Source of the DNA: Alteromonas genovensis
GTDB lineage: Bacteria; Pseudomonadota; Gammaproteobacteria; Enterobacterales; Alteromonadaceae
Reading direction: 5' to 3'
NCBI RefSeq assembly: GCF_010500895.1
Contig: NZ_JAAAWO010000014.1
Location: forward strand, 48,529-112,528
Length of the DNA: 64,000 nt
Shown here: positions 18,863 through 26,983 of the stretch, in pieces
Numbering within the stretch: the first letter of the stretch is position 1
How the letters are laid out: each line of letters starts with the position of its first letter
The notes under the pieces: model-generated
The model's database searches: none
What the model saw: the letters and a program-made list of their open reading frames with translations, nothing else
Told to the model about the DNA's origin: nothing
Position numbers and translations under genes: made by a program

Positions 18863-18968
18863 AAGGCTTTTCAGGCAACAAGCTTTGTAGGAAGCAGTCT
18901 TTTTAGGAAATAGGTTATTTAGGAAGTAGGCGTTGTAGATAGAAAGCCTATTCAAAAGAGGCTTACTG
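18841..18968. repeat. degenerate 16-bp tandem repeat at the rluA 3' end
   Basis: About eight head-to-tail 16-bp units, e.g. AGGCAACAAGCTTTGT (18873), AGGAAGCAGTCTTTTT (18889), AGGAAATAGGTTATTT (18905) and AGGAAGTAGGCGTTGT (18921). The consensus is roughly AGGAAGTAGGCTTTTT. Weaker copies may continue to about 19016. The array starts within the rluA coding end and has no open frame of its own. Confidence 0.75.
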
Positions 18969-19090
18969 AGTAAAGGACTGCCTAGACAACCAACTTGCTG
19001 GATAAAATACGCTTTGGTGTTTAGATTTTGATGGTTTTGCCGATACACTGATATCTAATTGCTATTGTGAGCCGAAAGGTTTTTTGAAAC

Positions 19091-20059
19091 ATGCGTAAAT
19101 GTATTGCCTTCATATTGTGTCTGCTTGCACTGGGCTTTTCGCCTAAAGCGGTCTTTGGCGATTACTTTACCGATATCAGTCACGGGTTTGCGTTAGGCGA
19201 AGTACAAGAGCTTTTGGTGGGCGAACGCGTAGTACCTATTATCGAAGTTGAACCTCAAACCCCGTTATCACAAGGCGTTGCCGTTATACTGGTTGAGCCT
19301 TTTCTCTCCAGTTTTTCACTCTCTCAAAGCAAGGAGCTTGCGGGTTATCTCTCAGAGAAAGGATGGCGCGTCGTCATAAGCCCTTTTAACTTCAATATGC
19401 TGCCAACAAAATCTGGCATAGAATCAGCCAACACTTCTGGGCAAGGGGCTGATGATCAGGGGGGTAATAATCAAGGCACTGGTAATCAAAGCACCGATGC
19501 TCAGGCGGCAGCAGATCCATCAGCAGCAGAGCAAGCGCCTGCCAGCAGCGGGCAAAGTAGTAGCGTTATTCATCCGCGAAGTACAAACCTCACCCAATAC
19601 TTTGATTTTGAACAAACGTCAGACAAGTTAACTGAGCAGCTTATTGCCTTAAATAACCGATTGCAGAACGTGCAAGGCTATCGGCTAGTTGTTGCGCAAG
19701 GTATGCTAGCTGCTACATTTTTGGACGCCACCAGCAATGATGTGGCATTTGAGCCAGATAGCTTAGTCACGATTTCTCCCTATTGGCCACAAGCCGATGT
19801 GAATAAAAGTATTAGCGACTTAGTGGCTAATTCTTCGTTCCCCGTACTCGACCTTTCTATAGACGGATTGAGCGATTGGGAACACAGTACAGTTGTGATG
19901 CGCAGAAATCGCGCTAAAACCAGCTTAAAACTGCATTACCGACAGGTGCTACTCCCCTCCTCTAATTCAGTCTTTAGTCTAAATCAAAATCAGAAAACCC
20001 CGTATATACAACTAGTTGCAAATAACACTATTGGATGGACTCGTTATTTGGGCTGGTAA
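19091..20059 (+). CDS. DUF3530 family exported protein
   Basis: A 322-residue protein with a signal peptide (FILCLLALGFSPKAVFG, cleavage before DYF). The body looks like the alpha/beta-hydrolase-like DUF3530 family: VAVILVEPF early, a GYRLVVAQGMLAA block where hydrolases carry the nucleophile, and the characteristic C-terminal IGWTRYLGW. There is no Ser in the nucleophile position here. Residues about 115-165 are a low-complexity Gly/Gln/Asn/Ala/Ser linker. The function is unknown; a periplasmic location is inferred. Confidence 0.7.
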   Translation: MRKCIAFILCLLALGFSPKAVFGDYFTDISHGFALGEVQELLVGERVVPIIEVEPQTPLSQGVAVILVEPFLSSFSLSQSKELAGYLSEKGWRVVISPFNFNMLPTKSGIESANTSGQGADDQGGNNQGTGNQSTDAQAAADPSAAEQAPASSGQSSSVIHPRSTNLTQYFDFEQTSDKLTEQLIALNNRLQNVQGYRLVVAQGMLAATFLDATSNDVAFEPDSLVTISPYWPQADVNKSISDLVANSSFPVLDLSIDGLSDWEHSTVVMRRNRAKTSLKLHYRQVLLPSSNSVFSLNQNQKTPYIQLVANNTIGWTRYLGW

Positions 20060-20200
20060 TTTTCAAAATCTACTATTAGTCTAAAAAAATCCGCATATCA
20101 GTTACATATCGATAACATCGTAAAAAGTAACCCTAACCTAGAGCAGTAGTAATGTAATGGGCTATAATACGCTGAGTAGTAAAAAAACGGTTGGCCCATT

Positions 20201-20524
20201 ATGACTGTCAAAGATTTTGTTGATACTAAGTCAAAACAACTGTGTTTTTACCTAAATGCTTTTTGGAATGAAGGCTTACCGGTTGAAGAGATCGAACTCT
20301 TTTTTTGGGACTGCATGGAAGAATGGGGTCAGGTCAATTGCACACTTACGCAGCCTTACACGCAAAAAGAACGAGTATTCTGGCATGTGCTGCATCAAAT
20401 TCACTATTGGAGCGAAGAAAAACTAAAAGACGACCGTATTTTAGTTGATGAGTTACGCACCTGTGTCAAGTTTCTCGAGGACGCAGGCACGTGTCCCATA
20501 GACTGTGTAGGCATAAGGCCCTAG
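20201..20524 (+). CDS. conserved small protein of unknown function
   Basis: A 107-residue soluble protein, rich in Trp, Glu and Cys (MTVKDFVDTKSKQLCFYLNA at the N-terminus and a C-terminal CPIDCVGIRP). No domain that I recognise, no signal peptide and no membrane segment. The ATG at 20201 is preceded by a purine-poor leader. It looks like a real gene from its codon use and its compact, well-conserved type of composition; I do not assign a function. Confidence 0.65.
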   Translation: MTVKDFVDTKSKQLCFYLNAFWNEGLPVEEIELFFWDCMEEWGQVNCTLTQPYTQKERVFWHVLHQIHYWSEEKLKDDRILVDELRTCVKFLEDAGTCPIDCVGIRP

Positions 20525-20748
20525 CAAGGCCTTACCTCCTGTCGTTCTTTTAATTCTGTAAAAAAGCCTGCACACATCAAGCACAAACTATTTCGACCGT
20601 TCTGCTCCACATTTTCTCTTTCATAAGCACATACACATTTATAAAGGATCCATATCAAAATAAGGCACCTGCAAATACGACTCATATGTTGCCATTTCAT
20701 TGATTACATGGCTCAATACCAAGCCTTGGAGCATCACTAGGCAGTATT

Positions 20749-22092
20749 TTGTTAAGCGCAATAAAAACATATAACGACAAACGCTTTTTGAGTATTTTCT
20801 GTTTCGGGATTGCCAGTGGCTTTCCTTGGATAATGATTGGCTCAGTGCTGTCTGCCTGGCTAAAAGATGACGGATTATCGCGCTCAGCAATCGGCTTGTT
20901 TGGCATTATCTTCGCCACCTATTCAATTAACTTTCTTTGGTCTCCGCTGGTAGATAAGTTAAAGCCACCAAGATTAGGTCAGCGCAAGGGATGGATTTTT
21001 TCCATGCAAATAGGCATCGTCTTGTGCTGCCTTGCGATGTCTCAGCTAACCACAACGTCTCATCTTTTCTATATTGCATTAGTCGGTTTACTCACCGCTA
21101 TTTGCTCCGCCACGCAGGATATAGCCATTGATGGCTTTCGCATAGACTGTATTGCTGAAAACGATAAAGACGGAATGTCAGCTGCGTCTTCGGTAGCAAC
21201 CGCGGGTTGGTGGACAGGCTATGGTGGCTTAGGTGCTATTCCTTTTTTTCTCGCCGACCTTACCGATTGGAGCTGGGCTAATATCTATCTATTGCTCGGC
21301 GTATTAATGGCCCTTCTTGCTATAGCCACGTTACTTGCCAAAGAGCCAGATATCGACAGGAGTGCGCTGCTTTACCACATGGATTCTGAGGGAACTGACG
21401 ATGCCAATGCAAACGCCAGCGCTCAAGACAAGATTGCACGCTGGTTAAAGAGTACGTTAATCAGCCCATTTTCTGAATTTTTTGCCCGAAACGGCGTGAA
21501 GCTTGCGCTTTCCTTCTTGTTGTTTATTTTTCTATTTAAAATAGGTGAAGCCTTTCTCGGACGCATGAGTATTGTCTTTTATAAAGAAATTGGCTTTACC
21601 AACAGTGATATTGCTACCTATTCAAAGCTACTGAATTGGTGGGTAACTATTGTATTCTCGCTGTTGGGGGGAATTGTAAACATACGCTATGGCATTTATC
21701 GCGGCTTGATGGTAGCGGGCGTTGCTATGGCGGCGTCTAACCTGCTATTTGCAGTAATAGCACAAACAGGGCCTTCTACTTCTTTACTGGCCTTCACCGT
21801 GATTGTAGACGGTTTTACGGGCGCTTGGAGCACGGTAGCCATGGTAGCGTTCATATCGCTACTGTGTAATCGCGCCTTTAGCGCCACGCAGTACGCCCTA
21901 ATGGCATCTTTAAGTGTGGCAGGAAGGACATTTGTCGCCTCTAGCAGCGGAATTGTTGTAGACAGTTTGAATGGAAACTGGAGTCTATTCTTTACACTCA
22001 CTGCGGTGATGGTGATTCCAAGTCTCGTGTTCCTCTACAGCATTCGCGAACACATTAAAAACGTGCAGAATCCGCTAGCGCCGAAAACGTAA
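20749..22092 (+). CDS. MFS transporter, AmpG-like
   Basis: A 447-residue major facilitator transporter with about 12 membrane segments. The opening FLSIFCFGIASGFPWIMIG and the QDIAIDGFRID block in TM4 match the AmpG/acetyl-CoA transporter branch, whose members import anhydro-muropeptides. The substrate here is inferred only. No ATG is available before the first membrane helix; the frame opens at 20704 and the best start is TTG at 20749, which gives an N-terminus of LSAIKTYNDKR. It is convergent with the GGDEF gene. Confidence 0.8.
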   Translation: MLSAIKTYNDKRFLSIFCFGIASGFPWIMIGSVLSAWLKDDGLSRSAIGLFGIIFATYSINFLWSPLVDKLKPPRLGQRKGWIFSMQIGIVLCCLAMSQLTTTSHLFYIALVGLLTAICSATQDIAIDGFRIDCIAENDKDGMSAASSVATAGWWTGYGGLGAIPFFLADLTDWSWANIYLLLGVLMALLAIATLLAKEPDIDRSALLYHMDSEGTDDANANASAQDKIARWLKSTLISPFSEFFARNGVKLALSFLLFIFLFKIGEAFLGRMSIVFYKEIGFTNSDIATYSKLLNWWVTIVFSLLGGIVNIRYGIYRGLMVAGVAMAASNLLFAVIAQTGPSTSLLAFTVIVDGFTGAWSTVAMVAFISLLCNRAFSATQYALMASLSVAGRTFVASSSGIVVDSLNGNWSLFFTLTAVMVIPSLVFLYSIREHIKNVQNPLAPKT

Positions 22093-22196
22093 ATCTTTTA
22101 CTTACGAGGCGATTACTAGCACGACACATACTGACATTGTCGGTATAACCCATACCGCACAAGTTATGCAGAATCTGGCCTACGCTGCATTTTTAG

Positions 22197-22244
22197 CTAG
22201 AGTTCTGGCTAGGGCTCTGGCTACGACTCTAACTAAGACTCAAC
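22197..22244. repeat. 12-bp tandem repeat with in-phase stop codons
   Basis: Four 12-bp units on the plus strand: CTAGAGTTCTGG, CTAGGGCTCTGG, CTACGACTCTAA and CTAAGACTCAAC. Read on the minus strand every unit ends in TAG, and the first of these is the stop codon of the GGDEF gene, so that gene ends with four in-phase stops spaced 12 bp apart. Confidence 0.8.
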
Positions 22245-23198
22245 CTCATGAACGCAATACTGATTACGCCCGCTTTCCTTCGCGCGATAAAGTGCTTGGT
22301 CGGCCTGCTCTAGCCATTCCATAGGGCTTTTCACATTCTGCTCAAATTGTGCAAGGCCTAAGCTAACGGTGAACGTAATGGTTTGCCCATCGTGCTCCAC
22401 TTCAAGACGCTCGGCTAGGGCTCGTATTCTCTCGGCAACATGAGTAGCACTTTCTGAGGTGGAGTCGGTGAGTATAATGGCAAATTCTTCGCCGCCGTAA
22501 CGCCCTGCCAGGTCAGTTTCCCTTACGCAACGCTTGATAAGCGCGGCCAGCATTTTAATGACCTTATCACCCGCTTGGTGACCGTAGGTATCGTTGACCC
22601 GTTTGAAATGGTCGATATCTAACATCATTGCGGTACTGGGTTTGTTTCTGCGTTTTGAGAGCTTATAAAGCTCTTCAAACCGCTCTTGCCAGTAACGTCT
22701 GTTGTACAGCCCGGTTAAGCCATCTACCCGACTTGTAATTTTAAGCTCTTCATTAAGGTTTGCCATGCCTCGTTTACCAAGGGCCTGCTCTGTCACGTCG
22801 TAAACCAAAATACAGAACTTTTCTACACTGCCGTTATCGCCAACAAGAGGAAACATAGTGACGTTTTGATACATGTGCGACGCCGCACTCGTTACTGGCC
22901 TGCTGCAACCGAACTTAAATAAATACGGGCGCTGTTCCCAAATAATAAATACAGGGCTTTTAAGACTGAAAACCGGATCTACTTTTGCCGTTAGCCACTG
23001 CTTATCTATTTCGGGAAAGTGTTCAAATAGTGAGGTACCCAACAGCGACGATTCTCGTTTGCCGCTGTGGTTTGCCATAAATTTATTCCACACTTCAACT
23101 TCGAATTGCTTGTTGAGAATAACAATACCCACTTCGATAGAGTCTAGTAGTTCATCAACAACATTAGGCGTGGAAGAAAGAGTAACACTGCTATGCAT
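22233..23198 (-). CDS. PAS-GGDEF diguanylate cyclase
   Basis: A 321-residue cytoplasmic protein that should make cyclic di-GMP. An N-terminal PAS sensor (residues 13-130, VGIVILNKQFEVEVWN) is joined by a short helix to a GGDEF domain. The active-site loop is GGEEF, the DxLT-like entry reads VDGLTGLYNRR and the RETD inhibitory site lies five residues before GGEEF, so product inhibition is probably intact. The start lies two bases after the stop of the receiver-CheC gene, which indicates one operon and probably one pathway. Confidence 0.92.
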   Translation of the reverse strand: MHSSVTLSSTPNVVDELLDSIEVGIVILNKQFEVEVWNKFMANHSGKRESSLLGTSLFEHFPEIDKQWLTAKVDPVFSLKSPVFIIWEQRPYLFKFGCSRPVTSAASHMYQNVTMFPLVGDNGSVEKFCILVYDVTEQALGKRGMANLNEELKITSRVDGLTGLYNRRYWQERFEELYKLSKRRNKPSTAMMLDIDHFKRVNDTYGHQAGDKVIKMLAALIKRCVRETDLAGRYGGEEFAIILTDSTSESATHVAERIRALAERLEVEHDGQTITFTVSLGLAQFEQNVKSPMEWLEQADQALYRAKESGRNQYCVHEVES

Positions 23199-23200
23199 CG

Positions 23201-24253
23201 CTATTGACGCTCCCTGTCGGTGTTCATTAATCGCGCATTAATTTGATTCATTGCATCGCCTGGAAACAGCAGTAATAAATCAAAAGAAATATCCTTGGCT
23301 TTTATGGCATAGCCAATTTCAACGGCCATGACTTTGCCCCATTGATGCACATTGTCACTTAACAGCGTAGAGAGGCCTTGATGCTGTCCTAGCAATACGG
23401 GATGAGTGTGACTAAATGCCACTGCCAGCTGTTCTGACAGACCGTTTAAACAGGCACCAATAAGAATATTAGACACATCCATGAGTGCCTCAAGCTCTAG
23501 GTTTTCAGATGATGCAGATGGAGCGTACTTCAGTAATTCAACGATATTCTGCGACTTCGTGTCGTTAAATATCACCAAGGCTTCGCCACTTATTCCCTCA
23601 CTAACAAACCCTTTAGACACAGCAGAAACCCGATCGCTTCGGTTAATGTCTGCAACGGCCATAGAGAGTTCGTTGCTCTCTATTAAGTTAACATTGGGAA
23701 TAGGTAAATCGATAAACTCACCTAGCAGCTTAGCAAGGTCTTCACCTGCTCGTCCCATGGCAACGTTCACCATCTCGCGATAGGCGTCTAACTTCTCTTC
23801 TTCAGTAACTACCGCTTCGCTTTTCGCTGTCGCACTTGCTTTACCAGTGTTATTTTGGCTTGCGCGACCAGTGGCAAGGCTGTCGCCGCTATAAATACCG
23901 TAGGAGGTAAGTATGTGCATAAGCTTAGCGTTATCAATGGGCTTACGGATAAAATCGATGGCGCCCAAAGCCAGCATTCGCTCTCGTGCTTTTTCCTGAA
24001 CATCCCCTGACACCACAATAACCAAACAAGGTAGATCTTCTTTGCGAATGATCTCCATCGTCTCGTAACCGTCCATCACCGGCATATTCAAATCTAAAAA
24101 AAGCACATCGCCTTTTCCCTCTCGAATCTGGGTTAAGGCATCTTTTCCATGTTCGGCAAACGACACCTCAACATCCCAACTATCGGGAATACTGCGGGCC
24201 ATTTGACGCCTTGCGAAACCGGAGTCGTCGCAAATCAATATGGGAGTACTCAT
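23201..24253 (-). CDS. response regulator with CheC-like domain
   Basis: A 350-residue protein. Residues 4-120 form a receiver domain with acidic pocket DD (9-10), phospho-acceptor Asp in FLDLNMPVMDG near residue 54, a Ser in the Thr position (VVSGD) and Lys in IRKPID. After a Ser/Ala-rich linker a CheC/CheX-type domain follows (YREMVNVAMGRAGEDLAKLL; later ALMDVSNILIGACLNGLSEQ), the fold of CheY-P phosphatases. No histidine kinase is nearby. It starts 9 bp after the thyA stop and is followed at once by the GGDEF gene. Confidence 0.87.
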   Translation of the reverse strand: MSTPILICDDSGFARRQMARSIPDSWDVEVSFAEHGKDALTQIREGKGDVLFLDLNMPVMDGYETMEIIRKEDLPCLVIVVSGDVQEKARERMLALGAIDFIRKPIDNAKLMHILTSYGIYSGDSLATGRASQNNTGKASATAKSEAVVTEEEKLDAYREMVNVAMGRAGEDLAKLLGEFIDLPIPNVNLIESNELSMAVADINRSDRVSAVSKGFVSEGISGEALVIFNDTKSQNIVELLKYAPSASSENLELEALMDVSNILIGACLNGLSEQLAVAFSHTHPVLLGQHQGLSTLLSDNVHQWGKVMAVEIGYAIKAKDISFDLLLLFPGDAMNQINARLMNTDRERQ

Positions 24254-24262
24254 TGCATCTCC

Positions 24263-25096
24263 TCAGATAGCGACGGGGGCTTTTATATGCGGATGAGATT
24301 GATAGTTTTTAAGTTCAAAGTCTTCGTATTTGAATCCAAAAATATCCTTAACGTCTGGATTGATTGCCATAGTCGGCCGTTCAAACGGTTCCCGGCTTAA
24401 CTGCAATTCCACCTGTTCTAGGTGGTTTGAATAAAGGTGCGCATCGCCTAAGGTATGAATGAAATCACCAGGCTCTAGGTCACACACTTGTGCAATCATC
24501 ATCGTTAACAACGCATAGCTTGCAATGTTAAACGGCACACCAAGAAAGATATCTCCACTGCGCTGATACAACTGACAGCTTAGCTTACCATTTAGCACAT
24601 AAAACTGAAACATGGTGTGACAGGGCGGAAGTGCCTGTTTGCCCATTTCGGCATTTTCTTTTGGCGAATACTGCGTATCAGGTAGAGCGGCTGGGTTCCA
24701 ACCACTGACAATAAGACGTCTTGAGTCGGGGTTATTTTTAATTTGTTCGACCACATCGGCAATTTGATCGATAGATGTGCCATCACCACAATCCCAGCTT
24801 CGCCATTGCTTGCCATATACCGGTCCAAGCTCGCCCTCATCAGTGGCCCACTCATCCCATATGCGAACGCCGTGTTCTTTGAGGTAGGCAATGTTGGTTT
24901 CGCCTTTAAGGAACCACAGCAATTCGTGAATAATAGACTTTAAATGACACTTTTTGGTCGTTACAAGAGGAAAGCCCTCTTGTAAATTAAAACGCATTTG
25001 ATAACCAAAAACGCTGAGCGTTCCCGTGCCTGTGCGGTCTTCCTTTTTTACACCTGTATCGCGTACGTGGCGCATGAGAGCGAGATATTCTTTCAT
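24263..25096 (-). CDS. thyA: thymidylate synthase
   Basis: A 277-residue ThyA that converts dUMP to dTMP with methylenetetrahydrofolate. Visible signatures are [35 protein letters not shown], the catalytic Cys in [13 protein letters not shown], and the C-terminal APVAI. It lies 6 bp downstream of lgt, the usual pairing, and folA is at 48 kb in the same window. Two signalling genes follow on the same strand with almost no spacing. Confidence 0.96.
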   Translation of the reverse strand: MKEYLALMRHVRDTGVKKEDRTGTGTLSVFGYQMRFNLQEGFPLVTTKKCHLKSIIHELLWFLKGETNIAYLKEHGVRIWDEWATDEGELGPVYGKQWRSWDCGDGTSIDQIADVVEQIKNNPDSRRLIVSGWNPAALPDTQYSPKENAEMGKQALPPCHTMFQFYVLNGKLSCQLYQRSGDIFLGVPFNIASYALLTMMIAQVCDLEPGDFIHTLGDAHLYSNHLEQVELQLSREPFERPTMAINPDVKDIFGFKYEDFELKNYQSHPHIKAPVAI

Positions 25097-25102
25097 CGTT
25101 TC

Positions 25103-25915
25103 TTATATCTTCTTAGTTTTATCTTTATTTTTGGTGCCCATATAAGCACGTACAATCAATCCTAATCCTAAAGCAATCATAGGTAAACAGAGAAGTTGCC
25201 CCTGGCTAAGACCCATTTGATATAGACCAATGTGTGCATCGGGCTCTCTGAAAAACTCCACAATAAAACGGAAACTGCCATAGCCGAGCAAAAACAATCC
25301 GCTTACAGCACCAACAGGTCGTTTTTTCGCTGAGAAAAGCCACAGAATAATAAATAGAAGCACCCCTTCTAGGGCGAATTCATAAAGCTGAGAAGGATGG
25401 CGAGGCACATTGCCCGCGCTGGGGAAAATAACAGCCCACGGCACATCGGTTGTTCTCCCCCATAATTCGGCATTAAGGAAATTTCCAATGCGTCCGGCGC
25501 CAAGACCAATAGGCACAAGGGGCGCTACAAAATCTCCAAGCTCCAAGAACGTGGCTTTCATGCGCTTAGCCTGCCATGCGAGGGCAGCTAATACACCGAT
25601 GAGACCGCCATGGAATGACATTCCACCAGCCCAAATTTTAAATAGATAGAGAGGGTCGTCTAGGAACAGATTAAACTGATAGAAGAATACGTAGCCAATA
25701 CGCCCACCAAGAATAACGCCGACAAAGCTCCAAAACAGCAAGTCGCTTAGCTGATCTCTATTCCAAGGCGTTTGCGATAAACGCTTTTGTGCCAGTAAAA
25801 ATGCGGCGATAAATCCAACGAGATACATTAAGCCATACCAGCGTACGCTCAATGGTCCCAAGCTAAAAATAATGGGGTCGATACTGGGGAAAACCAGATA
25901 ACTGCTCTGTTCCAT
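25103..25915 (-). CDS. lgt: prolipoprotein diacylglyceryl transferase
   Basis: A 270-residue inner-membrane enzyme that moves diacylglycerol from phosphatidylglycerol onto the lipobox Cys. About seven membrane segments are visible, with [12 protein letters not shown] and the signature [14 protein letters not shown]. The ATG at 25913-25915 is preferred; an in-frame TTG at 25927 lies inside the preceding gene. It sits between the TauE-like permease and thyA. Confidence 0.95.
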   Translation of the reverse strand: MEQSSYLVFPSIDPIIFSLGPLSVRWYGLMYLVGFIAAFLLAQKRLSQTPWNRDQLSDLLFWSFVGVILGGRIGYVFFYQFNLFLDDPLYLFKIWAGGMSFHGGLIGVLAALAWQAKRMKATFLELGDFVAPLVPIGLGAGRIGNFLNAELWGRTTDVPWAVIFPSAGNVPRHPSQLYEFALEGVLLFIILWLFSAKKRPVGAVSGLFLLGYGSFRFIVEFFREPDAHIGLYQMGLSQGQLLCLPMIALGLGLIVRAYMGTKNKDKTKKI

Positions 25916-25919
25916 TTTA

Positions 25920-26726
25920 TTATTCAATTCCTAAAATCATTCTAATACTTACCAGCACTAGCAGGCAGGCTAGCATGGCTTTCAATACGCGAACATTCAC
26001 TTTTTGGCCGAGTTTAGCACCGATGTTCGCGGTAATCATCGACGTTGTTACAATTCCAGCCATTGCGGGCAAATATACGTACCCTAAGCTGTATTGAGGT
26101 ACATCTGGCGCATCCCATCCAGTTATGACAAAGCTTGCAGTACCAAATAAGGCAATAACCAACCCGCATAACGCCGCACCGCCGATAGCTGAACGCACGT
26201 TTACTCGAAACCACACCAATGCAGGCACGAGTAAAGCGCCGCCCCCAATACCCATCAAAGCACTTATCAAACCGGTTCCACTGCCCACCGCGGCAAGAGA
26301 AAAACGAGTAGCGGTGTTATCAGACGTCTTCTGTTTGCCGAAGATCATTTGCGCCGCAATCAGCATGACAAGTACCGCAAAGATGTCTTTTAGCAGCTCA
26401 CCAGATATACGACTGGCTATCTGCGCGCCCAATATGGCCCCAACGGCAATACCAATGCCGGTGAACAACACGATGTTTTTTTGGATATTGCCCAGCCGGT
26501 AGTGTGCAAATGCAGATGACATACTGGTAAATATAATGGTGGAGAGTGATGTGGCAATTGCCACCGGCATCACCGTCTCTGTCGTCATTCCCAGTGTATG
26601 CACCAGTAAATAAGACAACACAGGTACAATAATTAAGCCACCACCAATGCCCAACATACCCGCTAGTAAGCCCACTATTGCCCCTAATAATACGCAGCAA
26701 ATTATGATGATAACGACGGGTTCCAT
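25920..26726 (-). CDS. TauE/SafE (TSUP) family permease
   Basis: A 268-residue inner-membrane protein with about eight hydrophobic segments and the family's repeated Gly-rich motif: [19 protein letters not shown] near residue 20 and [16 protein letters not shown] near 160. TSUP members export or import sulfur compounds such as sulfite and sulfoacetate; the substrate is not predictable here. The stop is 4 bp before the lgt ATG, so it belongs to that operon. Confidence 0.88.
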   Translation of the reverse strand: MEPVVIIIICCVLLGAIVGLLAGMLGIGGGLIIVPVLSYLLVHTLGMTTETVMPVAIATSLSTIIFTSMSSAFAHYRLGNIQKNIVLFTGIGIAVGAILGAQIASRISGELLKDIFAVLVMLIAAQMIFGKQKTSDNTATRFSLAAVGSGTGLISALMGIGGGALLVPALVWFRVNVRSAIGGAALCGLVIALFGTASFVITGWDAPDVPQYSLGYVYLPAMAGIVTTSMITANIGAKLGQKVNVRVLKAMLACLLVLVSIRMILGIE

Positions 26727-26931
26727 TCAGTGTCCTTCACTTCTTTAACGTTGATGAGGGTAGCATAATTGCACCCTCCTTGAGCAGGTAAGCCAAAGCC
26801 CAATTCTGTGACTTCATGGAAAATGATTTTATTGTTGTAGTGCTGTTCTACCTAAGTAGCTGACTATCACAAGACATAGCTATCGAAACACTCGCTGTAG
26901 GCGTGTTAGTAACAAGCATCTTAGTTTCAGG

Positions 26932-26979
26932 TTTCATAAGGCACAGCTTTCATAAGGCATAGATTTCAAAAGCTAAAGG
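26932..26979. repeat. 16-bp tandem repeat behind ptsP
   Basis: Two nearly identical 16-bp units, TTTCATAAGGCACAGC and TTTCATAAGGCATAGA, and a third diverged unit TTTCAAAAGCTAAAGG, ending 4 bp from the ptsP stop codon. The rest of the 257-bp ptsP-tauE gap holds only an imperfect hairpin (GAGGGT / ACCCTC, near 26756-26778). Confidence 0.65.
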
Positions 26980-26983
26980 CCTG

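Noticed and set aside
18839..19048. 69-codon minus-strand ORF behind rluA
   Set aside because: It merely translates the 16-bp tandem repeat; the period is not a multiple of three and no start signal is seen.
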